Below, piece after piece: positions 45,810 through 56,526 of a stretch of 64,000 nucleotides of DNA. The DNA comes from JAZRUF01 sp045636205. Its GTDB lineage: Bacteria > Bacillota > Clostridia > Oscillospirales > JAAYXM01. The notes beneath the pieces were generated by a model. The model was not told the DNA's origin. It worked only from the letters and a program-made list of their open reading frames with translations, and ran no database searches. Position numbers and translations under genes: made by a program. The stretch lies in assembly GCA_045636205.1 (NCBI GenBank), contig JAZTXE010000084.1, positions 12,886 to 76,885 of the forward strand, read 5' to 3'. Positions within the stretch are counted from its first letter, which is position 1. Every line of letters begins with the position of its first letter.

Positions 45810-45838
45810 ATTATATCCAATTGCATATTCATTGTCAA
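45810..45838 (-). promoter_or_regulatory. Consensus sigma-A promoter for galE
   Basis: On the minus strand, TTGACA (45833-45838), 17-bp spacer, TATAAT (45810-45815): both boxes match consensus. Confidence 0.88.
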
Positions 45839-45857
45839 TTCAAGGTAAAGATAAATA

Positions 45858-45886
45858 TTGACTAATTATTAATAATACATTATACT
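45858..45886 (+). promoter_or_regulatory. Sigma-A promoter for the amino-acid ABC operon
   Basis: -35 TTGACT (45858-45863), 17-bp spacer, -10 TATACT (45881-45886). It is divergent from the galE promoter, whose -35 box is 20 bp away. Confidence 0.8.
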
Positions 45887-45928
45887 TAGTTATACATTTT
45901 ATATAACTAATGAACAGGAGCTGACAGC

Positions 45929-46603
45929 TTGGATATTTTATGGAGCAGCATATATCAGAACCTTATAAAAGGCTCTCGTTATCTGTATTATTTAAGTGGT
46001 TTAAAGACCACCATTCTTTTATCTCTTGCCGCAATCGCCTTCGGTATTCTTTTAGGCTTTGTGGCAACATTTCTGCGCAGGTCGCGTTTTAAACTCTTCC
46101 GCGCTATCGGTTACATATATGTTGATGTTATACGCGGTACACCGTCAGTGGTCCAGCTTACACTCATTTACTTTGTAGTGTTCGCATCGGTCAATATAGA
46201 TAAGTTCATAATCGCACTCATCGCATTCGGCTTAAACAGCGGTGCTTATATTTCGGAAATCTTCCGCGCAGGTCTTGAGTCTATCGACAAAGGTCAGACA
46301 GAAGCCGGTCGTTCTCTGGGACTAAGTTCATCGCAGACAATGATTTTCATCATTCTCCCGCAAGCGGTAAAAAACATATTACCCGCTTTGGTAAATGAGT
46401 TTATCATGCTCGTAAAGGAAACCGCTATTGTAGGCTTTATCGCCATGGAGGATTTAAACCGCGCAAGCGAAATCGTTCAGAGTATAACTTACGCACCGTT
46501 TGCCCCCCGAATTATAGTTGCAATCGTATATTATATTGTAATCAAACTTTTGACATTAGCCCTCGGTCGTTTCGAGCGTTGGCTTAAAAAGTCCGAACAC
46601 TAA
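45929..46603 (+). CDS. Polar amino-acid ABC transporter permease
   Basis: The 224-aa membrane protein has about five helices and the HisM/GlnP-family start [20 protein letters not shown]. The cytoplasmic EAA loop ([30 protein letters not shown]) contacts the ATPase. The start is TTG with aggag upstream. It is the first gene of a three-gene importer (permease, ATPase, binding protein), with a 14-nt gap to the ATPase gene. The substrate class is polar amino acids; the exact one is unknown. Confidence 0.93.
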   Translation: MDILWSSIYQNLIKGSRYLYYLSGLKTTILLSLAAIAFGILLGFVATFLRRSRFKLFRAIGYIYVDVIRGTPSVVQLTLIYFVVFASVNIDKFIIALIAFGLNSGAYISEIFRAGLESIDKGQTEAGRSLGLSSSQTMIFIILPQAVKNILPALVNEFIMLVKETAIVGFIAMEDLNRASEIVQSITYAPFAPRIIVAIVYYIVIKLLTLALGRFERWLKKSEH

Positions 46604-46617
46604 AGGAGGCAAAACAA

Positions 46618-47349
46618 ATGATTGAAGTAACAGGTCTTTGCAAATCCTTTGGTGACCTTCAGGTTCTCAGAGGGATAGATGAGCACATTTATCCGGGTGA
46701 AAAAGTAGTAGTAATCGGTCCGTCAGGCTCAGGAAAAAGCACCTTCCTGCGCTGTCTCAATTTACTTGAGCACCCGACTTCCGGAACCATCCTTGTCGAA
46801 GGTGAAAACATCACGGATCCTAAAGCAGATGTTGATAAGATACGTCAGAAAATGGGAATGGTATTCCAGCAGTTTAATCTGTTCCCTCACCTATCTGTTA
46901 TGGAAAACATAACATTGGCTCCGGTAAAAACAAAAAAATGCTCTCAGGAAGAAGCCAACGAAAAAGCGTTAGAACTTCTAAAAAAAGTAAACTTATCCGA
47001 TAAGGCAGATGCCTTCCCCAACCAACTCTCCGGCGGTCAGAAACAGCGCATTGCAATAGTACGTGCCATGGCAATGTCACCTGATATTATGCTCTTTGAT
47101 GAGCCTACAAGTGCACTTGACCCGGAAATGGTCGGCGAAGTTTTAGAAGTAATGAAGGACTTGGCAGATGGCGGAATGACCATGGTGGTTGTAACCCATG
47201 AGATGGCATTTGCACGCGAAGTCGCTTCCCGTGTCCTTTTCATGGACCAGGGCATAATCCTTGAACAAGGTCACCCCAACGAATTCTTCGCCAATCCCCA
47301 ACACGAAAGAACACGCACTTTCTTAAAGCGCGTTTCTAAAACATTATAA
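46618..47349 (+). CDS. Polar amino-acid ABC transporter ATP-binding protein
   Basis: The 243-aa ATPase is GlnQ/HisP-like. It has Walker [14 protein letters not shown], the Q-loop in [13 protein letters not shown], the signature [16 protein letters not shown], Walker [15 protein letters not shown] and the switch His in VVTHEMAFA. The length and all motifs are normal. An aaaggagg site precedes the ATG. It would drive import through the permease encoded just upstream. It could in principle also serve the orphan binding protein at 6.2 kb, but this is only a guess. Confidence 0.95.
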   Translation: MIEVTGLCKSFGDLQVLRGIDEHIYPGEKVVVIGPSGSGKSTFLRCLNLLEHPTSGTILVEGENITDPKADVDKIRQKMGMVFQQFNLFPHLSVMENITLAPVKTKKCSQEEANEKALELLKKVNLSDKADAFPNQLSGGQKQRIAIVRAMAMSPDIMLFDEPTSALDPEMVGEVLEVMKDLADGGMTMVVVTHEMAFAREVASRVLFMDQGIILEQGHPNEFFANPQHERTRTFLKRVSKTL

Positions 47350-47372
47350 TTTTTTTCAGGAGGTTAAAAACC

Positions 47373-48152
47373 ATGAAAATCAAACGCATTATCGCCGGCG
47401 CACTGGCTTGCGCCACACTGTTTGTTCTGGCAGCTTGCGGAGCCTCAACAGACGAGAAGAAAGTTATCACCCTCGCAACCAACGCAGAATTCCCTCCCTT
47501 TGAATTTGTTTCAGACCAGGGCACAGGTGTTGTTGACCAGTTTGACGGCATCGACATTCTCATTGGCGCAGAAATCGCAAAGGACCTCGGCTGTGAGCTC
47601 AAAATTGAGAACATGAAGTTTGAGTCCATCCTTGCAGCAGTTGCTACCGGCAAGGCAGATATGGCTCTTGCAGGCATGACAGTTAAACCCGACCGTTTGG
47701 AAAACGCTGACTTTAGTGAGCCGTACTGGGTTGCTGTTCAGACAATCCTTGTTCCCGAGGAAAACACCGACGTTGTAGACGTTGAGTCTCTTCGTGGTAA
47801 GAAAATCGGCGTAGTTACCGGTTACACCGGTGACAGTGCTCTCGTAGACATGGGCTTTGAGTCCGACCTTCACCGTTACACCAAGGGTGTTGACGCGGTT
47901 ATGGACCTCAAGGCAGGCAACCTCGACGCTGTAGTTATCGACTCCCCGACTGCTAACCGCTTCATCGAGAAGTTCGGCGGGATCAAGGGTATCAATGACG
48001 AAACTGCTTTTGAGACCGAGGAATATGCTGTCGGCGTCAAGAAGGGCAACACCGAGCTTCTTGAGAAGATCAATGCCACCATCATCCGCCTCAAGGAAAA
48101 CGGCGACATTGACCGCTTCGCAGAAGAAATCGACGCTCGTTTAGGCGAATAA
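47373..48152 (+). CDS. Polar amino-acid substrate-binding lipoprotein
   Basis: The 259-aa binding protein has a lipobox (VLAACGAS, Cys near residue 21). The mature family 3 domain starts ITLATNAEFPPFEFV and has MALAGMTVKPDRLENADFSEPYW, GKKIGVVTGYTGD and a C-terminal IIRLKENGDIDRFAEE. PDRLE followed by FSEPY is characteristic of ligand-binding members. It completes the ABC transporter encoded by the two genes before it and is followed by a terminator. Its codon use is biased to C-ending codons, suggesting high expression. Confidence 0.94.
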   Translation: MKIKRIIAGALACATLFVLAACGASTDEKKVITLATNAEFPPFEFVSDQGTGVVDQFDGIDILIGAEIAKDLGCELKIENMKFESILAAVATGKADMALAGMTVKPDRLENADFSEPYWVAVQTILVPEENTDVVDVESLRGKKIGVVTGYTGDSALVDMGFESDLHRYTKGVDAVMDLKAGNLDAVVIDSPTANRFIEKFGGIKGINDETAFETEEYAVGVKKGNTELLEKINATIIRLKENGDIDRFAEEIDARLGE

Positions 48153-48166
48153 TTCTTACATAACAT

Positions 48167-48204
48167 AAAAAAACTGTTGCAGTAAAACTGCAACAGTTTT
48201 TTTA
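48167..48204. terminator. Terminator of the ABC operon
   Basis: AAACTGTTGCAGT (48171-48183) pairs perfectly with ACTGCAACAGTTT (48187-48199), with A and T runs outside. It overlaps the end of the convergent BofC-like gene. Confidence 0.92.
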
Positions 48205-48570
48205 GCTTCCAAAATCCTCTAAAATCATACTCAATGCTTCATCGCCGTAAACGGTTATTCCCTGCTCTAATAAATCCTGGTCATATCTCCTGAGCGATTC
48301 TACATATATCTCCGTTGTTTTAACAGGCTCCTCCATATTTACAGGATTAAAAACCGCAAGTTTTCCGTCCTGGCTTTTAACAAGATATCCGTTTTCTTCT
48401 CCTACATTCTCCTCCGCTTCAGGGATATTCTCCGTACTGCTGTTTACTATATAAACCTTATTTTCTTTCTCTTTTTCAGCACTCTCTCTTAAAGATGTTA
48501 TTCCGCTTATCAGCACTGCAAACATACTGAATAAACAACACGCTGAAATTATTACACGTTTATTATCCAT
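48202..48570 (-). CDS. Membrane-anchored protein with BofC C-terminal-like domain
   Basis: This 122-aa protein has one N-terminal membrane helix (about residues 7-25), an acidic linker and a C-terminal domain with GYLVKSQDGKLAVFNP, TTEIYVESLRRYDQDLL and a short helix. That pattern is like the BofC C-terminal domain found in stand-alone clostridial proteins. In Bacillus, BofC inhibits SpoIVB, the forespore signal protease that controls pro-sigma-K processing. Whether this short form does so is not known. It diverges from the class A PBP gene. Confidence 0.65.
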   Translation of the reverse strand: MDNKRVIISACCLFSMFAVLISGITSLRESAEKEKENKVYIVNSSTENIPEAEENVGEENGYLVKSQDGKLAVFNPVNMEEPVKTTEIYVESLRRYDQDLLEQGITVYGDEALSMILEDFGS

Positions 48571-48679
48571 ATAAACCTATCACCTGCTTTTTATCTCTTT
48601 TGTACTATATATTTTCCAAAAAAATCACTTTTATACTCAACCCCCTTTAATTTTTTAGGTAGCTTTATAATCAGATTTG

Positions 48680-48688
48680 TGGTATACT
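48680..48688 (+). promoter_or_regulatory. Extended -10 promoter for the PBP gene
   Basis: TGGTATACT (48680-48688) is an extended -10 element. The -35 (around TAGCTT) is weak. Confidence 0.5.
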
Positions 48689-48788
48689 GTTATTTGAGAA
48701 AATTTGCATACTAATTTTCTATAGTTTAATTTCCTAAAACATATGCTATGAAAGCATCCATTTCTTTTTATTCGGAGGTGCTGTTACT

Positions 48789-51350
48789 TTGAATAACGGA
48801 TATTCAACAAGAAGAAAAAAACGTAAATCACGTCGCTTTCAATCCATACGTTTACTTCTTATAACAATCGGATTGATAGCCCTTTGCACAATGTTTATAT
48901 GCGGCAGTGTTTTTGCATTGTATATGACAACCAGCATTGATTCAAAGCTTGACATCGGTGCCGAAACGATGAATTTAAATTACACGTCTGTGGTTTATTA
49001 TACGGATTCAGATGGTAACGAACACGAACTCGAACAGCTTTTCGCCACTCAGAATCGTACCTGGGCGGATTTAGATGAAATGCCCAAGCACCTTATGAAC
49101 GCGGCTATATCCATCGAAGACGAACGTTTCGAATCTCACAGGGGTGTTGACTGGTACCGCACCGCAGGCGCTGCAGTAAACCTTTTCTTTAAGATGAGAA
49201 GTGATTTTGGCGGTTCCACGATAACTCAGCAGCTTGTAAAAAACCTGACCGGAGACAAACAAGCAACCGTGCAGCGCAAGCTTCAGGAAATAATGCGTGC
49301 ACGATATATTGAAAGGCATCACACAAAAGACGATATTATCGAACTATACCTCAACACTATATACTTAGGTCAAGGCTGTTACGGTGTGCGCACGGCTGCC
49401 GAGGTATACTTTAACAAGGATGTTTCGGAGCTTACATTGGCTGAATGCGCCTCTATTATTGGTATCACCAATCTACCGACATACTATGACCCGTTCATAA
49501 ACCCGGATAACAATAAAAAGCGCCAAGTGAATATACTAAATAAAATGCTTGAGCTTAAAAAGATAACCAAGGAAGAATATGACGAAGCTTTAGCTCAAGA
49601 ACTGGTATTTACCCGCGAAAAAAGAGTTGAGCAAATTACAAGCAAGCAGTCGTACTTTGTCGACCAGGTCATAGAAGATGTAATAGATGACCTTATGGAA
49701 GAAAAAGGCTATTCCTATCAAGTAGCTGAAAAGATGATTTACTCAGGCGGACTCAAGATCTATGCGACGATTGATCCTAAAATCCAGACAGCTATGGATA
49801 ACGTATTGAAAAACTCAAGCAACTTCCCCACCTATAAAGGCTCTGTGCAGCCCGAATGCGCTATGGTTGTAATGGACCCCTATACAGGTAACGTTCTTGG
49901 TATCGTAGGCGGTCGAGGAGAGAAAACTCTAAACCGTGGATTAAACCGCGCTACAAACAGCTATCGCCAACCAGGTTCTTCAATTAAACCGCTTGCTGTC
50001 TATGCACCTGCGATTGAATACAGCCTTATAAATCCGCAAAGTCCGGTTGACGATGCGCCTATAAAAGTTTTAAACAACTCATCCTACCCCAAAAACGAAT
50101 CACGAACCTATTCAGGGCGCACTACTATTTTAAAAGGTCTCGAAGATTCTCTCAACACCGTGGCAATGCGCACACTCGTAGACCTGACTCCCGAGCGTTC
50201 ATTTAACTTCATGACCGCAAATTTAGGTTTTACAAGCTTAAACCGCGAGAAGGACATCAATTTAGCTCCTCTGTCACTTGGTGCACTCACAAAAGGTGTA
50301 TCCGTCCTTGAAATGGCAGCTGCTTATTCAACCTTCCCCAACAGAGGAAACTATACAACACCGCGAACATATACTAAAGTATTGGATAATCAAAACAAAG
50401 TTCTTTTGGAAAACAATGCAAGCGTGATTGATGCAATGTCTGAAAAAACCGCTGCATATATGAATTATATGCTTCAAAAAGTTGTCACCCAAGGTACCGG
50501 TGTATATGCAAAATTAAACGGCGGTATGCCCGCAGCAGCCAAAACCGGTACTACAGATGATGACAAGGACCGCTGGTTTGTCGGCTACACACCATATTAC
50601 TGCGGTGCGGTTTGGTTTGGCTACGATAAACCCAAGCAAATTTCTAAATCGCTTTCCCCTGCGCTTACTGTTTGGAAAAAAGTCATGAACGAAATCCACT
50701 CAGGACTTGAAAACAAGAATTTCTTCGAAGCAAAAGATTTTAAATATGTTAATGTCTGTTCATGCAGTGGCCTGCTTCCAACCGAAGCTTGTTCGATTGA
50801 CCCGCGTGGCTCGCGCGTCATATCCGGATATTTCCACAAGGACGATGTCCCGAAAAAACGCTGCGATATCCATAAAGAGGTTCAGATCGACAGTACAACA
50901 AACCAGCTTGCAACCAGGTTCTGTCCGGAAGCCAGCTTAAAAACCGTAGGACTTTTGGACTTGAAACGGACATTCCCAATTTCAGGAATAACTTTAGGCG
51001 ATGAACAGTATACCATCCGAAGCTATAATGAGGACGGAACTCTCGCAGCTCCAGAAGAAGGGCACTACTACACCTCTGCCGGAACACCACCTTACAACAG
51101 CTTGTGTTCTGCACATCTGACCGCTCCCAAACCCGAACCTGATGAAGACTCTGAAAATACGGATGAAGATTCAGATTTTGAAACAGACTCCGGCGATGAA
51201 AATACAGACTTAAACGACGGTGACCAAGAACTCAATGTCGGCATTTCTGACGAAAGCGAAAGCACTTCAAATTCCGATAGTGAGAATGCCTCAACTGAGG
51301 ACAATGGAGTAAATTCCAATAATCAAAGCACCTCTCAAATCGTCGAATAA
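48789..51350 (+). CDS. Class A penicillin-binding protein (PBP1A type)
   Basis: The 853-aa bifunctional enzyme polymerises and crosslinks peptidoglycan. A basic tail and one membrane helix (about residues 24-46) precede the GT51 transglycosylase with AAISIEDERFESHRGVDW and STITQQLVKNLTG. The transpeptidase has the SxxK nucleophile in YRQPGSSIKPLA, an S-x-N-type motif, and KTGTTDD. The C-terminal 70 residues are a very acidic Glu/Asp/Ser/Asn-rich tail of unknown role. The start is TTG with ggaggt upstream. It is a single-gene unit ending at a hairpin terminator. Confidence 0.93.
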   Translation: MNNGYSTRRKKRKSRRFQSIRLLLITIGLIALCTMFICGSVFALYMTTSIDSKLDIGAETMNLNYTSVVYYTDSDGNEHELEQLFATQNRTWADLDEMPKHLMNAAISIEDERFESHRGVDWYRTAGAAVNLFFKMRSDFGGSTITQQLVKNLTGDKQATVQRKLQEIMRARYIERHHTKDDIIELYLNTIYLGQGCYGVRTAAEVYFNKDVSELTLAECASIIGITNLPTYYDPFINPDNNKKRQVNILNKMLELKKITKEEYDEALAQELVFTREKRVEQITSKQSYFVDQVIEDVIDDLMEEKGYSYQVAEKMIYSGGLKIYATIDPKIQTAMDNVLKNSSNFPTYKGSVQPECAMVVMDPYTGNVLGIVGGRGEKTLNRGLNRATNSYRQPGSSIKPLAVYAPAIEYSLINPQSPVDDAPIKVLNNSSYPKNESRTYSGRTTILKGLEDSLNTVAMRTLVDLTPERSFNFMTANLGFTSLNREKDINLAPLSLGALTKGVSVLEMAAAYSTFPNRGNYTTPRTYTKVLDNQNKVLLENNASVIDAMSEKTAAYMNYMLQKVVTQGTGVYAKLNGGMPAAAKTGTTDDDKDRWFVGYTPYYCGAVWFGYDKPKQISKSLSPALTVWKKVMNEIHSGLENKNFFEAKDFKYVNVCSCSGLLPTEACSIDPRGSRVISGYFHKDDVPKKRCDIHKEVQIDSTTNQLATRFCPEASLKTVGLLDLKRTFPISGITLGDEQYTIRSYNEDGTLAAPEEGHYYTSAGTPPYNSLCSAHLTAPKPEPDEDSENTDEDSDFETDSGDENTDLNDGDQELNVGISDESESTSNSDSENASTEDNGVNSNNQSTSQIVE

Positions 51351-51380
51351 TTCCCTGATCCATTATTCATCGGCATCAGC

Positions 51381-51424
51381 CAGCCGCTGTTTACAATACG
51401 CTAAACGGCGGCTGGTATTTTGAA
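51381..51424 (+). terminator. Terminator after the PBP gene
   Basis: CCAGCCGC-TG-TTTA pairs with TAAA-C-GGCGGCTGG around an 8-nt loop, followed by tatttt. Confidence 0.82.
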
Positions 51425-51449
51425 GATACAAAAGGAGAAAACACTTAGT

Positions 51450-52562
51450 ATGGAGCAACTAAATTACACTATCCCTTGCCTTTTCGGCGTTGAATCGGTT
51501 GTAGGAAATCAATTGAAACGCCTTAATATAAATAATATATCCGTCGAAAACGGCCGTGTTCAGTTTTCGGGTAATATAAGAGACATGGCACGCGCAAATC
51601 TATGGGTTCGCTCAGGTGAGCGTGTGTTGATAAAACTTGGTGAATTCCCTGCACGGACTTTCACCGAGCTTTTTGACAACGTCCTTGAACTCCCATGGGA
51701 GAGCTTTATACCCAAAGACGGCGAATTCCCAGTAAAAGGCCACGCTTTACATTCTCAGTTGCACTCGGTTCCCGACTGCCAAAGCATAATAAAGAAAGCT
51801 GTCGTCGAAAGGTTAAAACGCCACTACCATTTATCCTGGTTTGAAGAAACCGGCAGCAAGTATCAAATACAGTTTTCCATAATGAAGGATATCGCAACGC
51901 TTTATATTGACACAAGCGGTGCAGGTCTCCACAAGCGCGGATACCGTGCCATTTCAGGCGGTGCACCGCTAAGAGAAACCTTAGCTGCCGCCATGGTTGA
52001 ACTAACACATTATCGCGGTCGCGAAGTGTTTTGTGACCCTTTTTGCGGCTCAGGTACTATATTAATAGAAGCGGCAATGATTGCTCAAAACCGCGCACCG
52101 GGGCTTTACCGTCATTTTGCCGCAGAAAAATGGAATCTGTTGCCGCCGCAGGCATGGAAGGAGCTCCGTGCAGAAGCAAAGGAAAAGATGTTCGACCGCC
52201 CCTTTGTTCTTCGCGGCGGAGATACCGACCCTTCAGTTCTTGACATCGCTCGTTCAAATGCTCTCAAGGCCGGTGTAGCACAATATATTAAATTTGAAAA
52301 AGCAAACGCATGTTCTTTCACTCCACCTGCAGAAAGCGGCATAATACTCACCAATCCGCCTTACGGCGAGCGTCTTCTCGACCAACAAGCCGCACAGGAG
52401 CTATACCGTGGATTTGGAAAAGTCATGCGTAACTACCCGAAATGGAAAAGTTACGTGATAACCTCCGAACCCGAATTTGAACGTTTCTACGGAAAGCGCG
52501 CCGCAAAACGTCGTAAATTGTACAACGGCATGATCAAGTGCGAATTATTTATGTACAATTGA
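51450..52562 (+). CDS. THUMP-domain class I SAM-dependent RNA methyltransferase (RlmL/YpsC type)
   Basis: The 370-aa product has a ferredoxin-like plus THUMP N-terminus (residues 1-155) and a UPF0020 Rossmann methyltransferase. SAM motif I is FCDPFCGSGTILIEAAMIAQ, and the catalytic loop is LTNPPYGERL (N-P-P-Y), typical of N2-guanine methylation. Stand-alone members such as Bacillus YpsC are homologous to the N-terminal half of E. coli RlmL, which modifies 23S G2445. ATG 51450 is used; aaaggag lies 12 nt upstream. Confidence 0.88.
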   Translation: MEQLNYTIPCLFGVESVVGNQLKRLNINNISVENGRVQFSGNIRDMARANLWVRSGERVLIKLGEFPARTFTELFDNVLELPWESFIPKDGEFPVKGHALHSQLHSVPDCQSIIKKAVVERLKRHYHLSWFEETGSKYQIQFSIMKDIATLYIDTSGAGLHKRGYRAISGGAPLRETLAAAMVELTHYRGREVFCDPFCGSGTILIEAAMIAQNRAPGLYRHFAAEKWNLLPPQAWKELRAEAKEKMFDRPFVLRGGDTDPSVLDIARSNALKAGVAQYIKFEKANACSFTPPAESGIILTNPPYGERLLDQQAAQELYRGFGKVMRNYPKWKSYVITSEPEFERFYGKRAAKRRKLYNGMIKCELFMYN

Positions 52563-52697
52563 TTTATTAACTTTTTATGAAAAACTTGAAAATCGGAGCT
52601 TTTTGAAGAAAACATAAGAAATACGTATATTCGAAGAGATATTCTCGTGTAACTCGAATTAACACTTGTTTTTATCTTTTTTTAAAAAACTTATAAC

Positions 52698-52726
52698 TTG
52701 CAGAAATGGCAATTTTCTCTTATTAT
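52698..52726 (+). promoter_or_regulatory. Sigma-A promoter for groESL
   Basis: -35 TTGCAG (52698-52703), 17-bp spacer, -10 TATTAT (52721-52726), just upstream of the CIRCE operator. Confidence 0.8.
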
Positions 52727-52737
52727 ATTATTTGAAA

Positions 52738-52764
52738 TTAGCACTCTCGCTTTTTGAGTGCTAA
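52738..52764 (+). promoter_or_regulatory. CIRCE operator (HrcA binding site)
   Basis: Perfect CIRCE: TTAGCACTC, 9-nt spacer, GAGTGCTAA. HrcA binds it to repress chaperonin genes. It lies between the promoter and groES, covering the expected transcription start. Confidence 0.97.
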
Positions 52765-52783
52765 ATCACGTTACAGTATATAA

Positions 52784-54758
<1,975 letters not shown>

Positions 54759-54780
54759 TCCCACGCTAAATATGAACATA

Positions 54781-54812
54781 AAAACGCTGTGGAAATTCCA
54801 CAGCGTTTTTTA
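54781..54812. terminator. Terminator of groESL
   Basis: AAAACGCTGTGG pairs with CCACAGCGTTTT around a 5-nt loop, with T runs. Confidence 0.93.
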
Positions 54813-54818
54813 TTATTT

Positions 54819-55655
54819 TCATTTTTCGTTCAGGCTCCTTATGTAGTGAAACAAGTATTGTTGAGCTAATCCCGCATATTCACCAAAGCATGCACCGTCA
54901 AACTTAATATCACCAAAAAACTCTTCAGCTACACGCTTCATCCACACATCTATCGGATAAACCTCCATGCGTCCAAGACCGTAAAGGAGAACGCAATCAG
55001 CAACTTTTCTGCCAACTCCCTGAAGTAACATCAGCTTTTTCCTCGCTTGCTCCGTGCTTAAGTCTTCGATTCCGTCAAGCTCACCCGAAACCATGGCACG
55101 CGCCGCAGAAATTAAATATTTGGCTCTGTACCCCGACCGTATAACACCGAGCTCCTCCTCGCTGAGACACACAATCTTTTCAGCCTCAGGAAAAGTATAC
55201 AACACTTCCCCATCGAAGCATATTTTTTCGCCGAAATTGCGGCACAAGCTGTCAATTATACCTTTAATACGCGGGATATTATTACACTGCGAAATTATAA
55301 AAGAGCACAGCGTCTCCCAAAAGTCCTGACGCAAAATCCGTATACCCTTTCCATACTCAACAGCGGGTGCGAGCTTTAAATTATCAGATAATCCGCCACG
55401 TATCACATCGTACTTACGCTCCAAATCAAAGTACTCGCACCATATATCATCAAAATCCGTCTCATTTGCGCATTTAAATATCACTCTGCCTTGCTGTTGA
55501 AAAACCTTCAAAGGCACACCTTTTGCAATCCCTATATACGCACCGTCATTTGTTATTTTCCATCTGAATGCCTGCCCGCACTCAAAAATCAGTTCCGAGG
55601 AAAAGTCCTCGAATTGTTCAAGAGTTACAGACACCCCGTTTCTTACTATTTTCAT
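54819..55655 (-). CDS. ogg: 8-oxoguanine DNA glycosylase (OGG1-type, HhH-GPD)
   Basis: The 278-aa product has an N-terminal OGG_N beta domain (CGQAFRWKITNDGAYIG). Its HhH-GPD domain has LLQGVGRKVADCVLLYGL, with the catalytic lysine, and YPIDVWMKRV, with the catalytic aspartate. It should remove 8-oxoguanine opposite C and nick the strand. ATG 55655 is preferred over TTG 55661 from the position of aaggag. It diverges from the DUF6062 gene. An alkylation-type glycosylase is a less likely alternative. Confidence 0.88.
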   Translation of the reverse strand: MKIVRNGVSVTLEQFEDFSSELIFECGQAFRWKITNDGAYIGIAKGVPLKVFQQQGRVIFKCANETDFDDIWCEYFDLERKYDVIRGGLSDNLKLAPAVEYGKGIRILRQDFWETLCSFIISQCNNIPRIKGIIDSLCRNFGEKICFDGEVLYTFPEAEKIVCLSEEELGVIRSGYRAKYLISAARAMVSGELDGIEDLSTEQARKKLMLLQGVGRKVADCVLLYGLGRMEVYPIDVWMKRVAEEFFGDIKFDGACFGEYAGLAQQYLFHYIRSLNEK

Positions 55656-55747
55656 CCCCAAAACTGCTCCTTAAAACTTTAGCATTGCGTATCTTTCATT
55701 TTCCTGATACAATATTTATTGTACACTTTTTCTCACTGAGGTGCAAT

Positions 55748-56443
55748 ATGAAGGAAACAATTTACACAATACCAATTAACGAAGCATATGACAAATTAGA
55801 CGGTTGTCCGATATGCCGTTTGGAAAACGATTTAGAGGAAACATCCGTCGACTACATAATGGGCGCAGCGATGATGGAACCGGATGTGCGCATAGAAACA
55901 AACAAAGTCGGCTTCTGCCCCTCCCATTTCAAGCTTATGCTTACGGTAAAAAAGCGCTTAAGCTTAGCACTCATGCTTGAGAGTTATCTAAACGAGCTGT
56001 GCGAAAAATGCCTGCCTGAGGACACATCAAAGCTAAATAAAAAAGATTTAGAAAGCATTTCTTCCTCGCTCAAAAGCGCATCAGACGAATGCTTCGTCTG
56101 CAATCAGCTTCACGAGCGTATGGAGAAGTATTACAGGAACATAATTTATCTTTGGCGTACAGATGCGGAATTTAGAAAAAAAACGCAAAATCAGGAGTTT
56201 TTCTGCATCCACCATTTAGCAGAACTTTGCGAGCACGCAAAAAAAGAGCTCGATAAAAAAAGTATTCCCTCCTTTTTATCCGACCACATGAGTGCCGCAA
56301 GAAAAAAAGCAGCATCGCTAAACGAAGACGTTTCCGCATTCTGCAAAAGCTTTGACCACCGCTTTGCTAATATGCCACTTACCGATTCAGAAAAATACGC
56401 TGTTGAGAACTCAATTGATTTTTTAAACGGTAATAAAAAGTAA
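55748..56443 (+). CDS. DUF6062-type cysteine-containing protein
   Basis: The 231-aa soluble protein has two or three related CxxC/H modules: GCPICRLENDLEETSVDYIM, GFCPSHFKLML, CFVCNQLHERMEKYY and FFCIHHLAELCEHA. These could bind zinc or an iron-sulfur cluster. The arrangement matches the DUF6062 family of Clostridia as I remember it; no function is known. ATG 55748 follows gaggtg. A reading frame continues upstream but would overlap the divergent ogg promoter region and lacks a site. Confidence 0.72.
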   Translation: MKETIYTIPINEAYDKLDGCPICRLENDLEETSVDYIMGAAMMEPDVRIETNKVGFCPSHFKLMLTVKKRLSLALMLESYLNELCEKCLPEDTSKLNKKDLESISSSLKSASDECFVCNQLHERMEKYYRNIIYLWRTDAEFRKKTQNQEFFCIHHLAELCEHAKKELDKKSIPSFLSDHMSAARKKAASLNEDVSAFCKSFDHRFANMPLTDSEKYAVENSIDFLNGNKK

Positions 56444-56526
56444 TTTAAAAAATTCTATTCCATTTTTTTGAATTTTTTTATATAATAAAAATAATATTAT
56501 TTTTCAATTAAGGAGCGATTCCCAAA